Positions 14,712 through 24,278 of a stretch of 64,000 bases of DNA are shown one piece after another; positions within the stretch are counted from its first letter, which is position 1, and every line of letters begins with the position of its first letter. Below the pieces are notes generated by a model. The model was not told where the DNA came from, made no database searches, and worked only from the letters and a program-made list of their open reading frames with translations. This DNA is from JAJKJG01 sp036389455. Lineage in GTDB: Bacteria; Pseudomonadota; Alphaproteobacteria; Rhizobiales; Beijerinckiaceae. The translations under genes and the position numbers were made by a program. The stretch is taken from the NCBI GenBank assembly GCA_036389455.1, contig DASVPW010000218.1, positions 16,315 through 80,314 on the forward strand, given 5' to 3'.

Positions 14712-17020
14712 TCGCCGGGGAACTCGCGCGGGACGGTCGAGCCGAGGGGGAAATCGGCGACGACGGGCGTCCCGGCGCCGTCCCTGCGGCGCACCGCGAT
14801 CGTGAGGGTCGCGCCGGCAATGCCCGCCGCGAGGCTCGGTGGCTTCGGGAGCTTGCGGGCGGGGGCTTCGGCCCAATCGGAGACCGTCTCCTCGCCCCCG
14901 GGCGCTTTCAGGACGTAGCGGAACTGCAGGCCGTCGTCCGGGAAAAGGCCCCAGACCCAGGGCTGGACGTCGAGGGTCGTCGCGGTCTCCTGGCCGTAGT
15001 TCGTCGCCTCCGCGACCTCGAGCACGATGTAGCCGGAGCGCGAGGGCGCACGGCCCTCGATGCCAGCGCCCATTCCGAAGGCCCACTCGGGCCCGTAGGC
15101 CGAGCCGTAGCTGCCGATGAGCGTCAGCCCGGGCGAGCGCTTGTCCGGGATGCGGACCGGCACGGCGTTGTACACCGGCATCTTCTGCACCGAGTAGATG
15201 TTGAGGTGGGCAGGATCCGGTAGATGCGGCGAGCCGACGGCGTAGCGGCCCTCCTTGTAGGGCGCGATCAGCTTCCAGTAGGCGACCTCCCAGTGGTTCG
15301 ACATAAAGCGGGCGCCGCCATGCGCCTTGATCGCCTCGACCACCGCCGCGTCGACCTGCGGCGGGTTCACGGGCCAGCCCGGCGCATGGACCGCCGCCGG
15401 CAGGTTGCGCGAGAGGTTGAAGCGCAGGACGTTGAGATCGAGGACGAGGTGCGTCACCGCCACGAAAGCGAGGAGGGCGAGCCGCAAGGCCGTCCCCCCA
15501 GTCCGCGCGAAGGCGAAGGCGAGGACCGGGCTCGACACGATGAAGGCGTAGGCGAGGTAGACCGAGAAACCCTCGATGTAGCGCGTCATCAGGCAATAGG
15601 TCACGAACCACGCCGCGAAGGCGCAGCCGAGCGCGATGCCGCCCAAGTCCCGCAGGCGCACCGCGGCGACGAGCCCCGCGATGAGGAGGAGCCAGGAAAA
15701 GCCGAGGTCGACGGAGTTCTCGCCGAGATACCAGCCCGTGCTCTGGGACGGTCCGACGAAGCGGTAGGAGACCGACATGTAGTCCGGCCCCTGGTTCACC
15801 CAGGCGAACAGGGGAGCGAAGGCCCGGTTGAAGGCGGCGTGGAAGGCTTGGCGCTGCTCCAGGAGCTTCGAGGGGTTGAGGTCGGGGAGCGGGCTCAACG
15901 CCGTCTGGACCGCGTGCAGGACGAGGTTCTGCAGCCCGGCCGTCGGCTTGAACGGCTTGTTCAGGATCTGAGCCGAGTAGGACGGCTCCATCAGGGTCCC
16001 GGCGCCGCGCCAGTTCGGCACCATGAACCCCGCCGCGAGCACGGCGCAGAGCGCGAGGACGGACGCCGTCAGCGCGGCCCTCCGGCGGGTCGGCCAGACG
16101 AGGGGCCAGCGCTCGCCCCGTGCGAAGCGGAAGCCCAGCCATCCGAGGCCGGCGAGGATGAATGGCCAGTAGAACACCGCGTGCAGCTTCGTCCCGACGC
16201 TCAAGGCCGCGCCGACGAGCGCGAGGCAGAGATCCGCGACCGCGAAGGTGCGGCGGAAGCGGAGCGCGAACTGCACGCCGATCAGGAGCGGGAAGGCCGC
16301 GAGGATCTCGTCATTGGTCGAGGTCGCCTGCACCATCGCGCCGGGCGTCAGGGCGGCGAGCCAGGCCGTGCCGACGGCGACCGCGCGCGAGGCGCCGAGG
16401 TCGCGCGCGATGCGGAACGCCGTCAGCCCGACCACGCACCAGGCGGCGAACGGGACGAGGCTGAAGAGCCGGTTCGTCCAATGGTAGAGGGCGATCGGGA
16501 ACTGTAGCAGCGTGCCGTTGAACGGGTAGAAGATCGCTCGCGGGTCGATGCCGCTCGCGAAGTGGGCGAGGCTGCCGGCGTCGCGGTACCAGTAGATCCG
16601 CGGCAGGCGGTAGGTCTCCGTGTCCGGGTTGTTCGGCAGGTAGGCCAGGGCGACGATCAGGTTGCCGAGGAGGATCAGCCCGCCGGTGACGATGAGGAAG
16701 ACGAGAAGGAAGCGGCATAGCCGGGGCCGGTCGTCGAGGACGGACGGAAGCGGGGCCGCGGCCGGCGCCGGCTGCAATCGCGCGCCCCGCACGAGAAGCG
16801 CCGAGACGGCTGCGAGGGCGGTGGAGGCGAGCGCGAACAGCAGCGGCCGGCCGAGCGCCGACCCGGGCGAGAGCACGATCGCGGTGAGGACGAGGTTGGC
16901 CCAGGCGATGACGATCGTGACGTTGAGCCTGGAGATCCAGTCGAGCCGGCTCGGCCGGAGCGCGACGAGCGTCGCGGACGCCACCGCCACGGCATGGCAG
17001 ACGCCGATATAGGGGAGCAT
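14708..17020 (-). CDS. large polytopic membrane glycosyltransferase candidate (GT-C/PMT-like)
   Basis: 770 residues from ATG 17020. More than ten hydrophobic helices span residues 1-480. After helix 4 comes a long acidic/aromatic periplasmic loop (NNPDTETYRLPRIYWYRD) like the acidic loop of PMT-family GT-C enzymes. The C-terminal 250 residues are soluble and include a MSNHWEVAYWKL segment and a beta-rich region, perhaps carbohydrate-binding. It probably transfers a lipid-linked sugar on the periplasmic side. It is not clearly part of an operon and is convergent with the AlgJ-like gene. Confidence 0.6.
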   Translation of the reverse strand: MLPYIGVCHAVAVASATLVALRPSRLDWISRLNVTIVIAWANLVLTAIVLSPGSALGRPLLFALASTALAAVSALLVRGARLQPAPAAAPLPSVLDDRPRLCRFLLVFLIVTGGLILLGNLIVALAYLPNNPDTETYRLPRIYWYRDAGSLAHFASGIDPRAIFYPFNGTLLQFPIALYHWTNRLFSLVPFAAWCVVGLTAFRIARDLGASRAVAVGTAWLAALTPGAMVQATSTNDEILAAFPLLIGVQFALRFRRTFAVADLCLALVGAALSVGTKLHAVFYWPFILAGLGWLGFRFARGERWPLVWPTRRRAALTASVLALCAVLAAGFMVPNWRGAGTLMEPSYSAQILNKPFKPTAGLQNLVLHAVQTALSPLPDLNPSKLLEQRQAFHAAFNRAFAPLFAWVNQGPDYMSVSYRFVGPSQSTGWYLGENSVDLGFSWLLLIAGLVAAVRLRDLGGIALGCAFAAWFVTYCLMTRYIEGFSVYLAYAFIVSSPVLAFAFARTGGTALRLALLAFVAVTHLVLDLNVLRFNLSRNLPAAVHAPGWPVNPPQVDAAVVEAIKAHGGARFMSNHWEVAYWKLIAPYKEGRYAVGSPHLPDPAHLNIYSVQKMPVYNAVPVRIPDKRSPGLTLIGSYGSAYGPEWAFGMGAGIEGRAPSRSGYIVLEVAEATNYGQETATTLDVQPWVWGLFPDDGLQFRYVLKAPGGEETVSDWAEAPARKLPKPPSLAAGIAGATLTIAVRRRDGAGTPVVADFPLGSTVPREFPGD

Positions 17021-17323
17021 CTGGAGCGTTCGGGCCGCGGAAGGGAGGACGAGGGCCGGTCGCCCGGGCTTTGAGCGGCGGGGCGCCGGAGCGCCCGGAC
17101 GCTACTTCACCGGCCGGAGCCGTTCAAGGCGGAACGCACCCCGGCGCATCGGATTGACGACAGGACCGGATTGGGGGAATGGCTTGCCCGGCCTGCCCGG
17201 GCAGGAGCGCCGACGGCGCCGCGCAAGCGCGAAGAGGCGGCTTGCTCCAGCTTGGCCGTCAACATCATCTCCGCGGTCGTGAGCAGGGTACGCTGGCCCG
17301 CAGTCTCGAAAGTCTCCGCACCC
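17021..17323. other. 303-base divergent intergenic region
   Basis: This lies between the membrane-protein start (17020, minus) and the GT32-like start (17324, plus). It holds a hairpin GGGCGC-CGGA-GCGCCC (17081-17096). The plus frame stays open to TTG 17171, but the extra residues are low complexity and do not look like the family. No clear promoter was seen. Confidence 0.4.
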
Positions 17324-18046
17324 GTGGCGCTCTTCCAATCTTTCTGGTTCGGCAAAGCTGTGCCCTTGTGCCAAAGGATGTGCATGGCGTCCTTCGTCCG
17401 CCACGGCCACGAGTATCAGCTCTACACCTACGACCCGATGGACCTCCCGGCCGGGGTGCGGCAACGGGACGCCAGGGAAATCCTGCCGCCCGCGCGCGTC
17501 TTCCTTTATTCGCAGGGACCCGAGAAGGGCAGCGTCGCGGGGTTCTCAAACCTGTTCCGCTATCGGCTGCTCCTGACGCGCGGGGGCTGGTGGGTCGATG
17601 CCGACGTGGTCTGCCTGTCCCGGGATGTGCCCGAGGGCGACCTCTTCTTCGGCTGGGAGGCCCCCGATGTCGTCGGTAGCGCCATCCTGAAGCTGCCGGC
17701 CGGACATGCGCTCGCACGCGACCTGTACGCGGAAAGCGAACGGGCCGGGACGGGCGTGGTGTGGGCCCAGACCGGGCCGACGCTGGTGACGCGCCTCATC
17801 CACGAAATGGGTCTTTCGCCGCAATGCTGGCCGCAGGAGGCCAGCTACCCGGTGCCTTGGCGGGACGCCATGGCCCTGATCCGGCCCGAAAGCCGGGACG
17901 AGGTGCGCGCGAAGACCGAAGGAGCGCCCTTCCTGCATATCTGGAACGAGATTTTCCGGAGGAACTGTCCGTCCGGGCTCGTCGACCCGCCCGAGGGCTC
18001 CTACCTGGCCGAGCTCTTCGAGCAGTACCGCGCGGCCCCATGCTAG
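17324..18046 (+). CDS. GT32-like glycosyltransferase (DXD sugar-binding type)
   Basis: 240 residues from GTG 17324, chosen because the product then begins VALFQSFWFGKAVPL, like the start of this family (a short strand, then W-x-G). Other landmarks are HGHEYQLYTYDP, FSNLFRYRLLLTRGGWWVDADVV with the DxD metal site, and the late TGPTLVTRLIHEMGL helix seen in Gb3-synthase-like enzymes. The family transfers hexoses from nucleotide sugars, often to capsular or O-antigen glycans. A TTG at 17171 would add about 51 unlikely residues. It overlaps the next GT gene by seven bases, so the two are translationally coupled. Confidence 0.8.
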   Translation: MALFQSFWFGKAVPLCQRMCMASFVRHGHEYQLYTYDPMDLPAGVRQRDAREILPPARVFLYSQGPEKGSVAGFSNLFRYRLLLTRGGWWVDADVVCLSRDVPEGDLFFGWEAPDVVGSAILKLPAGHALARDLYAESERAGTGVVWAQTGPTLVTRLIHEMGLSPQCWPQEASYPVPWRDAMALIRPESRDEVRAKTEGAPFLHIWNEIFRRNCPSGLVDPPEGSYLAELFEQYRAAPC

Positions 18047-19065
18047 CCCACCTGGTCGAGCCGCCGCATCCGCCCGGCGTGACGGTGCTGCTGCCCGTGT
18101 TCTTCCGGGACGCCGACGCCGACCGGGTTCGGCTCCTGCGCGACGCGCTCGAGTCCGTTCACGTCCAGCGCTTCCCGGCGGCTTACGAGATTCTTGTTGT
18201 CGACGACGGGAGCCCGTCGCCGATCGAGGCGCTCGCGCCCCGGCTCGGGCACGAGGCGAAGGCAGTCCGCTTCATCCGGCTGCAGCACAATTGCGGGATA
18301 GCGGCCGCCCTCAACCGCGGACTGGCCGAAGCCAGGTACCCGTTCATCGCCAGGCTCGACCATGACGACCGCTGGCTCGAGACCAAGATCGAGAAGCAGC
18401 TTGCGCTGTTCGCGGGCGATCCGGACCTCACGATCGCCGGCACCGGCATGACGGTGGTGACGCCCCTCGATGAGCCGATCGAGACGCACGTCCGCCCCGG
18501 CTCCTGGGCGTGGGCGCTCGACTTTCTGGCTGCCGGCGGGTCCCCGCTGCCTCATGGAAGCGTGCTGGCGCGCCGCGACATCTATCGCCTGCTCGGCGGC
18601 TATCCGCTCGATGGCGCGTATCGGTACTGCGAGGATTACGCGCTCTGGGCCGATTGGCTCCGCTTCTTCAAGCCCGGCATGGTGGAAGAGGCGCTCTACC
18701 GCTACACGGTGTCGCCGGGCTCGGTGTCGGTCGCTCACCGGGAGCAGCAGATCCGCGCATCGATCCTGGTCCGGCAGCGCTTCGATTCCCTTGCCGCCGC
18801 CCGGATTCCCGAGGCGCTGGACGAGCTGTCCGCGGCGATGGGGTGCACGCTGCTCGAAGCCGGCTTCCTGGCCTTCAAGATGTGGCGGTTCGGAGCGGTG
18901 GTCCGCCTCCCGGCGTCCGCCGTTGGGCCGCTCGAGACCATCATGCCCGATCGCCGCATCCGCACCGGAGCCGAGGCCGAGGGGCCCCGCGATGTGGCGA
19001 CTGTCCTCGAACGGGATCTCGCGACGCCGGACGGCTCGCGGCCGGTGCACGCCGCCTCGGCATAG
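18040..19065 (+). CDS. family 2 glycosyltransferase
   Basis: 341 residues from ATG 18040, which overlaps the preceding stop codon. The domain begins VTVLLPVFFRDADAD, then ILVVDDGSPSPIEAL, HNCGIAAALNRGL and the metal site IARLDHDDRW. GGYPLDGAYRYCEDYALWADW supplies the catalytic-base region (ED motif). The last 80 residues are helical without obvious membrane segments. It is likely cytoplasmic and works with the GT32-like enzyme on the same repeat unit. It ends 15 bases before the convergent sulfation operon. Confidence 0.85.
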   Translation: MLAHLVEPPHPPGVTVLLPVFFRDADADRVRLLRDALESVHVQRFPAAYEILVVDDGSPSPIEALAPRLGHEAKAVRFIRLQHNCGIAAALNRGLAEARYPFIARLDHDDRWLETKIEKQLALFAGDPDLTIAGTGMTVVTPLDEPIETHVRPGSWAWALDFLAAGGSPLPHGSVLARRDIYRLLGGYPLDGAYRYCEDYALWADWLRFFKPGMVEEALYRYTVSPGSVSVAHREQQIRASILVRQRFDSLAAARIPEALDELSAAMGCTLLEAGFLAFKMWRFGAVVRLPASAVGPLETIMPDRRIRTGAEAEGPRDVATVLERDLATPDGSRPVHAASA

Positions 19066-19080
19066 TTGCGAGGCTGACCG

Positions 19081-21090
19081 CTACGCGAAGAGTTCGCCGA
19101 CCTGCTTCTCGAACGAAGGCCAGAGATGGCGACGGGTGAATTGCTCGTGCGCCCGCAGCCGGTAGGTCAAGGCGGTCTCGTCCGTGGCGTAGATCTCGCG
19201 AAGGGCGTCCGCCAGGGCGGCTTCCGTGTCGGCGTCGTTCAAGTCCGGCTCGAACAGGATGCCGGCTCCAGTCTCGCCGACGGCTTCCAGCGCCGGCGCG
19301 GAGGCGGGCGCGACGATCGCCACGCCGGCCGCGAGCACTTGCCAGTAGAAGGAATAGTCGAGGGCGTCGGCCTCCGAGATCAGCAATGCATCGTAGGCTG
19401 CCAGACTCTCGAGGGAGACCCAACCTGCGGCCGTGTCGATCCTGATCGGCCTGAGCCCCGCGGACGCGTGGCGGCCGACCCTCGCGAAGTCCAGTCCGTG
19501 CGCCTCCCGCGAGGGCTCGATGGCGAGCACGCGATGCGTGGCGGCGACGGGAGCCGGCAAGGCCCCTCCCGTCCGATAAAGGCGGCACCATTTCTCGGGG
19601 CTGCGATCGAGCCTCTGGCGGTCGGAACCGATCAGGGCGTCGTTGTCGGCGACCACGAGAGAGAAGCTCTCGAGATGCTCCGAGAGGAAATCGAAAGCCT
19701 CGCCCTGTCGGACGCGGCCGCCGGCGAAGGGCCGGACCGGATCGTCGGTGCGGTAGAAGATGGCGCGCAGGCCGGTGAGCACCGCCTTGTATTTCCCGAA
19801 GAACCGCCTCGCGAAAGGGTTCGCGGTCAGGTGCAGCCGCGCAGCCGGTGCCGTAGCCTCCATCAGCCGCAGGGCGATCGTGTCGACCTGGTCGGCGTTC
19901 AAGCCCGGCCACAGGGAGGCGAGGTCGATCAGGACCGTGCCAGGCGGCCGCTCGCGTGGCAGGTCGTCCGAAGCATCGGGACGGTGGAGCAGCACGAGCG
20001 TGCGGATGCCCGCTCGGGTGCCGGCCAGGGCAGAGCAGACATCCAGGCAATGCCGTTGTGGAGACGCTGGGCCGATCTCGGTCGCGACGACGACATCCGT
20101 GAAGCGCTCATTCCCCACCAGACGGCAGGCTTGGAAGTAGGCCTCGCCGAGCGCGAAATCGCCGACCAGATTGGACATCACCGGAGCGGCTTCGATGCGG
20201 GCCGGATCCACCGCGGGATCGATCCGGTTCGCCTCCAGGACGAGCTCCTTGATGGCCGGATCGTCCAGGAATCGGCTGCGCAGCTCCGCAGGGTCGACCT
20301 GCGGGATCTGACCGAGCCTGCGGCGATAGTAGCTTTCCCGGCAGGTCCGGATGTAGGTCGCGGGCTCGAACAGGGGCGTCGGCGGGATCTGGCGGGTCGA
20401 GGCGGCGTTCATGCCCGCCAGCATGCCTTGCGGCCGGTGTCGATAGAACAGAACCGTGCTGGGTGCGGGCCTGAACGCGAAGCCGGCGGCGACCGCCGTG
20501 GCGTTGAAGTGCCAGTCCTCGTAGGCATAGCCGCCCGCGAGCGGCACGTCCCCGTAGCGCACGTGCTCCGCGATGCTGCGATGCACAAAGATGCGGGAGA
20601 CGAAAGGATGCTGGGCGATGAAGCTCAGCGGCGAGATGAGGTCGGTGCCCGCGTAATGGGCGAGCACGTCGAGCGCGCCGAAGCCGAACAGGTACTCGGG
20701 AACCACGATCGTGCGCGGACCGGCGGCGCGCGCGGTCTCGTGCATCGCGAGCGTCGTGTTGGACGATATGAGGTCGTCCTCGTCGCAGAATTGGATGTAC
20801 TCCGACCGGGCGGCCTCGAGCCCCTGCTGACGCGACAGGCCGAGTGAGCCGTTATCGAAACGCTCGATGCGGAAGCGGTCGAAATTCTCCGGCCGGTAGG
20901 CTTGCGCCCAAGCGACGGTCTCGGCGGGCGAACGGTCGAGGGCGAAGAGCAGCTCGATCCCGAGCCCCGCCGCGCGGGCCGCCATGGCGCTCGCCTCGAG
21001 CGAGCGCATCGTCCGGGCGAGAAAGTTCCGGCCGCCATGGATGTTGACCACGAAGGAGACGTCGAGCACCGGCAGTTCAGCCGTCGGCAT
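19081..21090 (-). CDS. two-domain glycosyltransferase (GT2 plus GT-B-like C-terminus)
   Basis: 669 residues from ATG 21090. The N-terminal GT2-type domain has DVSFVVNIHGGRNFLARTMRSL, SLGLSRQQGLEAA and the metal site QFCDEDDLISSN. YEDWHFNATAVAAGF gives the acceptor/base region. The second half (about 350-669) is Rossmann-like: TDVVVATEIGP, VLIDLASLWPGLN, and a GT4-like end (SFYWQVLAAGVAIVAP, then GAGILFEPDLND). Two active sites would allow two sequential sugar additions. It overlaps the upstream GT gene by 14 bases and is the last gene of the sulfation operon. Confidence 0.78.
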   Translation of the reverse strand: MPTAELPVLDVSFVVNIHGGRNFLARTMRSLEASAMAARAAGLGIELLFALDRSPAETVAWAQAYRPENFDRFRIERFDNGSLGLSRQQGLEAARSEYIQFCDEDDLISSNTTLAMHETARAAGPRTIVVPEYLFGFGALDVLAHYAGTDLISPLSFIAQHPFVSRIFVHRSIAEHVRYGDVPLAGGYAYEDWHFNATAVAAGFAFRPAPSTVLFYRHRPQGMLAGMNAASTRQIPPTPLFEPATYIRTCRESYYRRRLGQIPQVDPAELRSRFLDDPAIKELVLEANRIDPAVDPARIEAAPVMSNLVGDFALGEAYFQACRLVGNERFTDVVVATEIGPASPQRHCLDVCSALAGTRAGIRTLVLLHRPDASDDLPRERPPGTVLIDLASLWPGLNADQVDTIALRLMEATAPAARLHLTANPFARRFFGKYKAVLTGLRAIFYRTDDPVRPFAGGRVRQGEAFDFLSEHLESFSLVVADNDALIGSDRQRLDRSPEKWCRLYRTGGALPAPVAATHRVLAIEPSREAHGLDFARVGRHASAGLRPIRIDTAAGWVSLESLAAYDALLISEADALDYSFYWQVLAAGVAIVAPASAPALEAVGETGAGILFEPDLNDADTEAALADALREIYATDETALTYRLRAHEQFTRRHLWPSFEKQVGELFA

Positions 21091-24000
21091 GGGCAACTTC
21101 AAGCTCCGGGCGCCCGTGCGTCGGCACGGACTTGAGCAGGCGATCATAGCCCTCCAGCATGGCCGCCTTGGTCATGCCGCTGTCCGCGACGCCGGCCCGC
21201 GCGGCGATGCGCATGCGTTCCAGGCGCCCGGGCTCGATCGCCGCGGCGACGATCGCGTCGGCCAGCTCCTGCGGACGGTCCACGGGGGCGATAAGGCCGC
21301 TGAGGCCAGGCTCCACGAGACGGCGCACATCGCCGACATCGGTGGCCGCGACGGGGCATCCCGTGGCCATCGCCTCCAGAACCACCATGGGCATCCCTTC
21401 GACGGAAGACGTCAGGACCAGGAGATCGGCCGCGGCGTACAGGCGCGCGAGATCGGACCGGGGCATGTGGCGGATGATCGTGATCGGCAAGTCTTCCCGT
21501 CCGATACGCTCGCGCAGGTGCGTCTCCTCGTCGCCCTCTCCGACCACAACCGCCCGCACCGGCACCTTCGTCCGGATGCGGCCGACGATGTCCGCGAAGG
21601 CGCCGACGCGCTTCTCCTCGCTGAAGCGGCCCACGAAAGCGAGGAGCAGGACGCCCTCATCCATGGCGAGCGACGCCCGGGCCGCGGAACGCGCGATCGC
21701 CCGCGGGTCGAAAAGGTCCATGTCGACCCCGTTCGGCACCACCGTCACCCGCTCGCGGGGGACGCCCCTCAGGACCAGCGCTTCTCCCACCCTGCGGCTG
21801 ACCGCCACGTGCCGCTCGAGGGAGGTCGTGGCGTCCACGGCGCTGCGGATGAGGCCAGTGGCAAGGTCGTTGTGCTGAAGATCGATGAAGGCGACATCCG
21901 GGTGATCCGCCTTCAGCTCGGGCACCATGCGGTGGAGCAGTCCCGAATTGCTCGAGAGCAAGATCCTGGTGTTCCGGGCCGTGATCAGGCCGGATATGAG
22001 CGCCTGCAGACGGAACGCATCGAAGATCTCACCGGCGTGGTAGATCCCGTCCGTGATCCGCGCGAAGGCGGCGTGCATCGCGTGATCGCCCGGCAGCATC
22101 GTCACGATCGAGATCCGCCACGTTTCGGAGATGTGCTCCAGGAGCTCGAGGAGGATGATCTCCGATCCGCCGACCGGAAGCCAGGGAACGATCACCAGCA
22201 GGTGGGGCCGGGCGTCTTCGTCCGGCGATCGGCGAGGCCTGCCGATGAATTCCTCGATGCGCGCGGCGCCGTCGAGCGGCGAGCCCGGCCATCGCTGCCA
22301 CTGGTCGGGAGCGGCGCGGATCGCAGACCGTGTGCAAGCCTCAAGGTCGGCCCTCGGCGGAATGGTCCAGGTGGCGAGCGGGATCGGCAGAAGGAGACCG
22401 TGGCCCGCCGCGCCTTTGAGCACGGAGCCTGGGACCTGAAGGAACCGTTCGCGTTCGCCGAACTCCCGCCAGACCCGGCCCGGGATCAGGCACGCGGCGA
22501 TGGAAGCGTCGACGCGGGTTGCCGGAGCTTCCTGCGGGGCAGCCGACGCGGCTGCAAACCTGCAATCGGGGACGCTCACCAGAGCGGCCGCGAGCAGCTC
22601 GAGGGCGGTGGGATCGAGCCGCGCGCCGGGCGCGACGAGACAGACGAGGTCGCCCGGCCCGCATTCGAAACCTTCGTCTCCCGGGCGCTCCCGGACCTCG
22701 CGCGGGGGAAAGGTTTGGCGACGGAGAGAGTCGCGGGTGGCCGCCAGGGCATCGGGATCGGCCGGTCCGAGGACCACGACGACCGGTCCATCGTGGGTGC
22801 TCGGCGCAATCTCGAGAAAGGCGGACGCCTGAGGCGAGGCCTTGGCGGTGACGAGCCTGTCGGCCGACGCCGGTCCTGTCCCGTGCCCGGCCCGGGCGCG
22901 TCGAGCGAGCCAGCCCGGCACGCGGGCGATGCTCCCGCCGATGCGTTTCGCGAAAGCCCGGTACTGCCGTTGATCGATGAGGCTCCCGAGCTCGCTCATG
23001 TGATCGGCAAGGTGCGGGATGCGCGGTCGAACCCTCCGGCCGGCTTGCTTCAGGAACCAGCCGGCGGGCCACAGCGCGACGAGCTTCAGGCGGTCGCCCA
23101 TGGCTCGCGCCAGCCGGCGTCCCGTCGCGGGAGCGTGCGCGCCATCGGCCGCCTGGACAGCGCGGATTGTGGCCGCCCTGTCGTACTGCTCTCTCAACCG
23201 GTCCCGGACCTTTTGCAGGCTGCGGATGTGTCGCCGATGCGCCTTCGTCTCCTCGGCCAGCCTCTGGCACTCGGCCAGGAGAGCCCACGCATCCTCCTCG
23301 GTCGGTGGCCCGATCCGGTCGGCCGGGACGGTTTGGCCCGTCGTCTCCGCGAACGTCCGATCGGAGAACCAGGTCGTCCGGTGGTTCAGGAAATAGGACA
23401 GATAAACCATCAGCCGGCTCGAGCCCGGCGCCAGCCGGTTTGACGGCTCGGAGGCCAGCGCGGCCTTGAAATAACTGCCGAAGATTTGGGTCAGCTCGGA
23501 CTCGACCAGCCCCCGGACTGCCTTCATCGTGTTGGAGGGATGAAGCCTGTAGCGCAGAAGCGCCTTTCTCACGAATATCGGCTCCTGGTCGAATATGCCA
23601 CGCAAGAGGAAGTCGAGGTCATGGGCGGCGCGATAGGGGGCAAACGCCCCGACCCTCTCGCGGTAGCGTCGGGAAAAGACGAAATTGCTGGTCGAGACCG
23701 CGAAATTGCCGAGGGCCAGCCCGAAACCCAGACCCGGCGTGGCGTCCGACTCGCTCACCATTCTTGCATACCACGTCCGATGATGGTCATCCGGCGGGAA
23801 GGACCTGCCGTTCTCGTCGATGTAATCGATCCCGGTGAAGGCCATGAAGTCGTCGTGGTCTCCTGCGGCGGCGAGAATCTCGGACAGCCTGTCCCGAGCG
23901 TAGAGGTCATCGGAATTCAGGATTGCGATGACGTCGCCCGACGCCACGGAGATGCCGCGCTCGATCGCTGCGTGAGCCCCCGCATTCGACTGGACGAGGA

Positions 24001-24184
24001 GCTTCACGGGCCGCTCGCAACCGGCCGCGAACGCCTCGATAAGGGCGACGCTCCGGTCCGAGGATCCGTCGTCGACCACGACGATCTCCACCTCGGGATA
24101 GGACTGCGCAGCCGCGCTTCGAAGCGCGTCGAGGACGTAGCGCTCATGGTTGTATGAGGGGATTACGATGGATACTTTTCGCAT
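21077..24184 (-). CDS. three-domain glycosyltransferase (GT2 + degenerate GT2-like + GT4)
   Basis: 1035 residues from ATG 24184. Residues 1-240 are a full GT2 domain: VSIVIPSYNHERYVLDALRS, VVVDDGSSDRS and ILNSDDLYA. A helical, basic linker (about 330-480) follows. Next is a shortened GT2-like segment (PVVVVLGPADPDALAATRDSL) that keeps the fold pattern but no DxD I can see. From about residue 660 there is a complete GT4 domain: LLVIVPWLPVGGSEIILLELL, VVPNGVDMDLF, FVGRFSEEKRV and the EGMPMVVLEAMATGCPV donor-site motif. It may build several linkages of one repeat unit. It lies downstream of cysD-cysNC in the same transcription unit. Confidence 0.82.
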   Translation of the reverse strand: MRKVSIVIPSYNHERYVLDALRSAAAQSYPEVEIVVVDDGSSDRSVALIEAFAAGCERPVKLLVQSNAGAHAAIERGISVASGDVIAILNSDDLYARDRLSEILAAAGDHDDFMAFTGIDYIDENGRSFPPDDHHRTWYARMVSESDATPGLGFGLALGNFAVSTSNFVFSRRYRERVGAFAPYRAAHDLDFLLRGIFDQEPIFVRKALLRYRLHPSNTMKAVRGLVESELTQIFGSYFKAALASEPSNRLAPGSSRLMVYLSYFLNHRTTWFSDRTFAETTGQTVPADRIGPPTEEDAWALLAECQRLAEETKAHRRHIRSLQKVRDRLREQYDRAATIRAVQAADGAHAPATGRRLARAMGDRLKLVALWPAGWFLKQAGRRVRPRIPHLADHMSELGSLIDQRQYRAFAKRIGGSIARVPGWLARRARAGHGTGPASADRLVTAKASPQASAFLEIAPSTHDGPVVVVLGPADPDALAATRDSLRRQTFPPREVRERPGDEGFECGPGDLVCLVAPGARLDPTALELLAAALVSVPDCRFAAASAAPQEAPATRVDASIAACLIPGRVWREFGERERFLQVPGSVLKGAAGHGLLLPIPLATWTIPPRADLEACTRSAIRAAPDQWQRWPGSPLDGAARIEEFIGRPRRSPDEDARPHLLVIVPWLPVGGSEIILLELLEHISETWRISIVTMLPGDHAMHAAFARITDGIYHAGEIFDAFRLQALISGLITARNTRILLSSNSGLLHRMVPELKADHPDVAFIDLQHNDLATGLIRSAVDATTSLERHVAVSRRVGEALVLRGVPRERVTVVPNGVDMDLFDPRAIARSAARASLAMDEGVLLLAFVGRFSEEKRVGAFADIVGRIRTKVPVRAVVVGEGDEETHLRERIGREDLPITIIRHMPRSDLARLYAAADLLVLTSSVEGMPMVVLEAMATGCPVAATDVGDVRRLVEPGLSGLIAPVDRPQELADAIVAAAIEPGRLERMRIAARAGVADSGMTKAAMLEGYDRLLKSVPTHGRPELEVAHADG

Positions 24185-24278
24185 CCGCCCCGCTCTCCTG
24201 GAGGACTGCCCGAGCAATGCCTCTCGGTAGGTCGCCGCATCCGCTTTGGCGCTGAACGGGCGTGGCGACTCTCCGACC

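Noticed and set aside
13401..16142. 913-residue minus-strand frame
   Set aside because: It is a shadow of the SGNH gene and of the membrane-protein gene in another frame, with Arg/Gly-rich composition and no motifs.
17171..17323. N-terminal extension of the GT32-like protein from TTG 17171
   Set aside because: The extra 51 residues are low complexity, while the family's usual first strand begins exactly at GTG 17324.
19126..23443. Long plus-strand frames of 573 and 819 residues opposite the two large GTs
   Set aside because: They are antisense to strongly recognisable GT2/GT4 genes and have no recognisable product.
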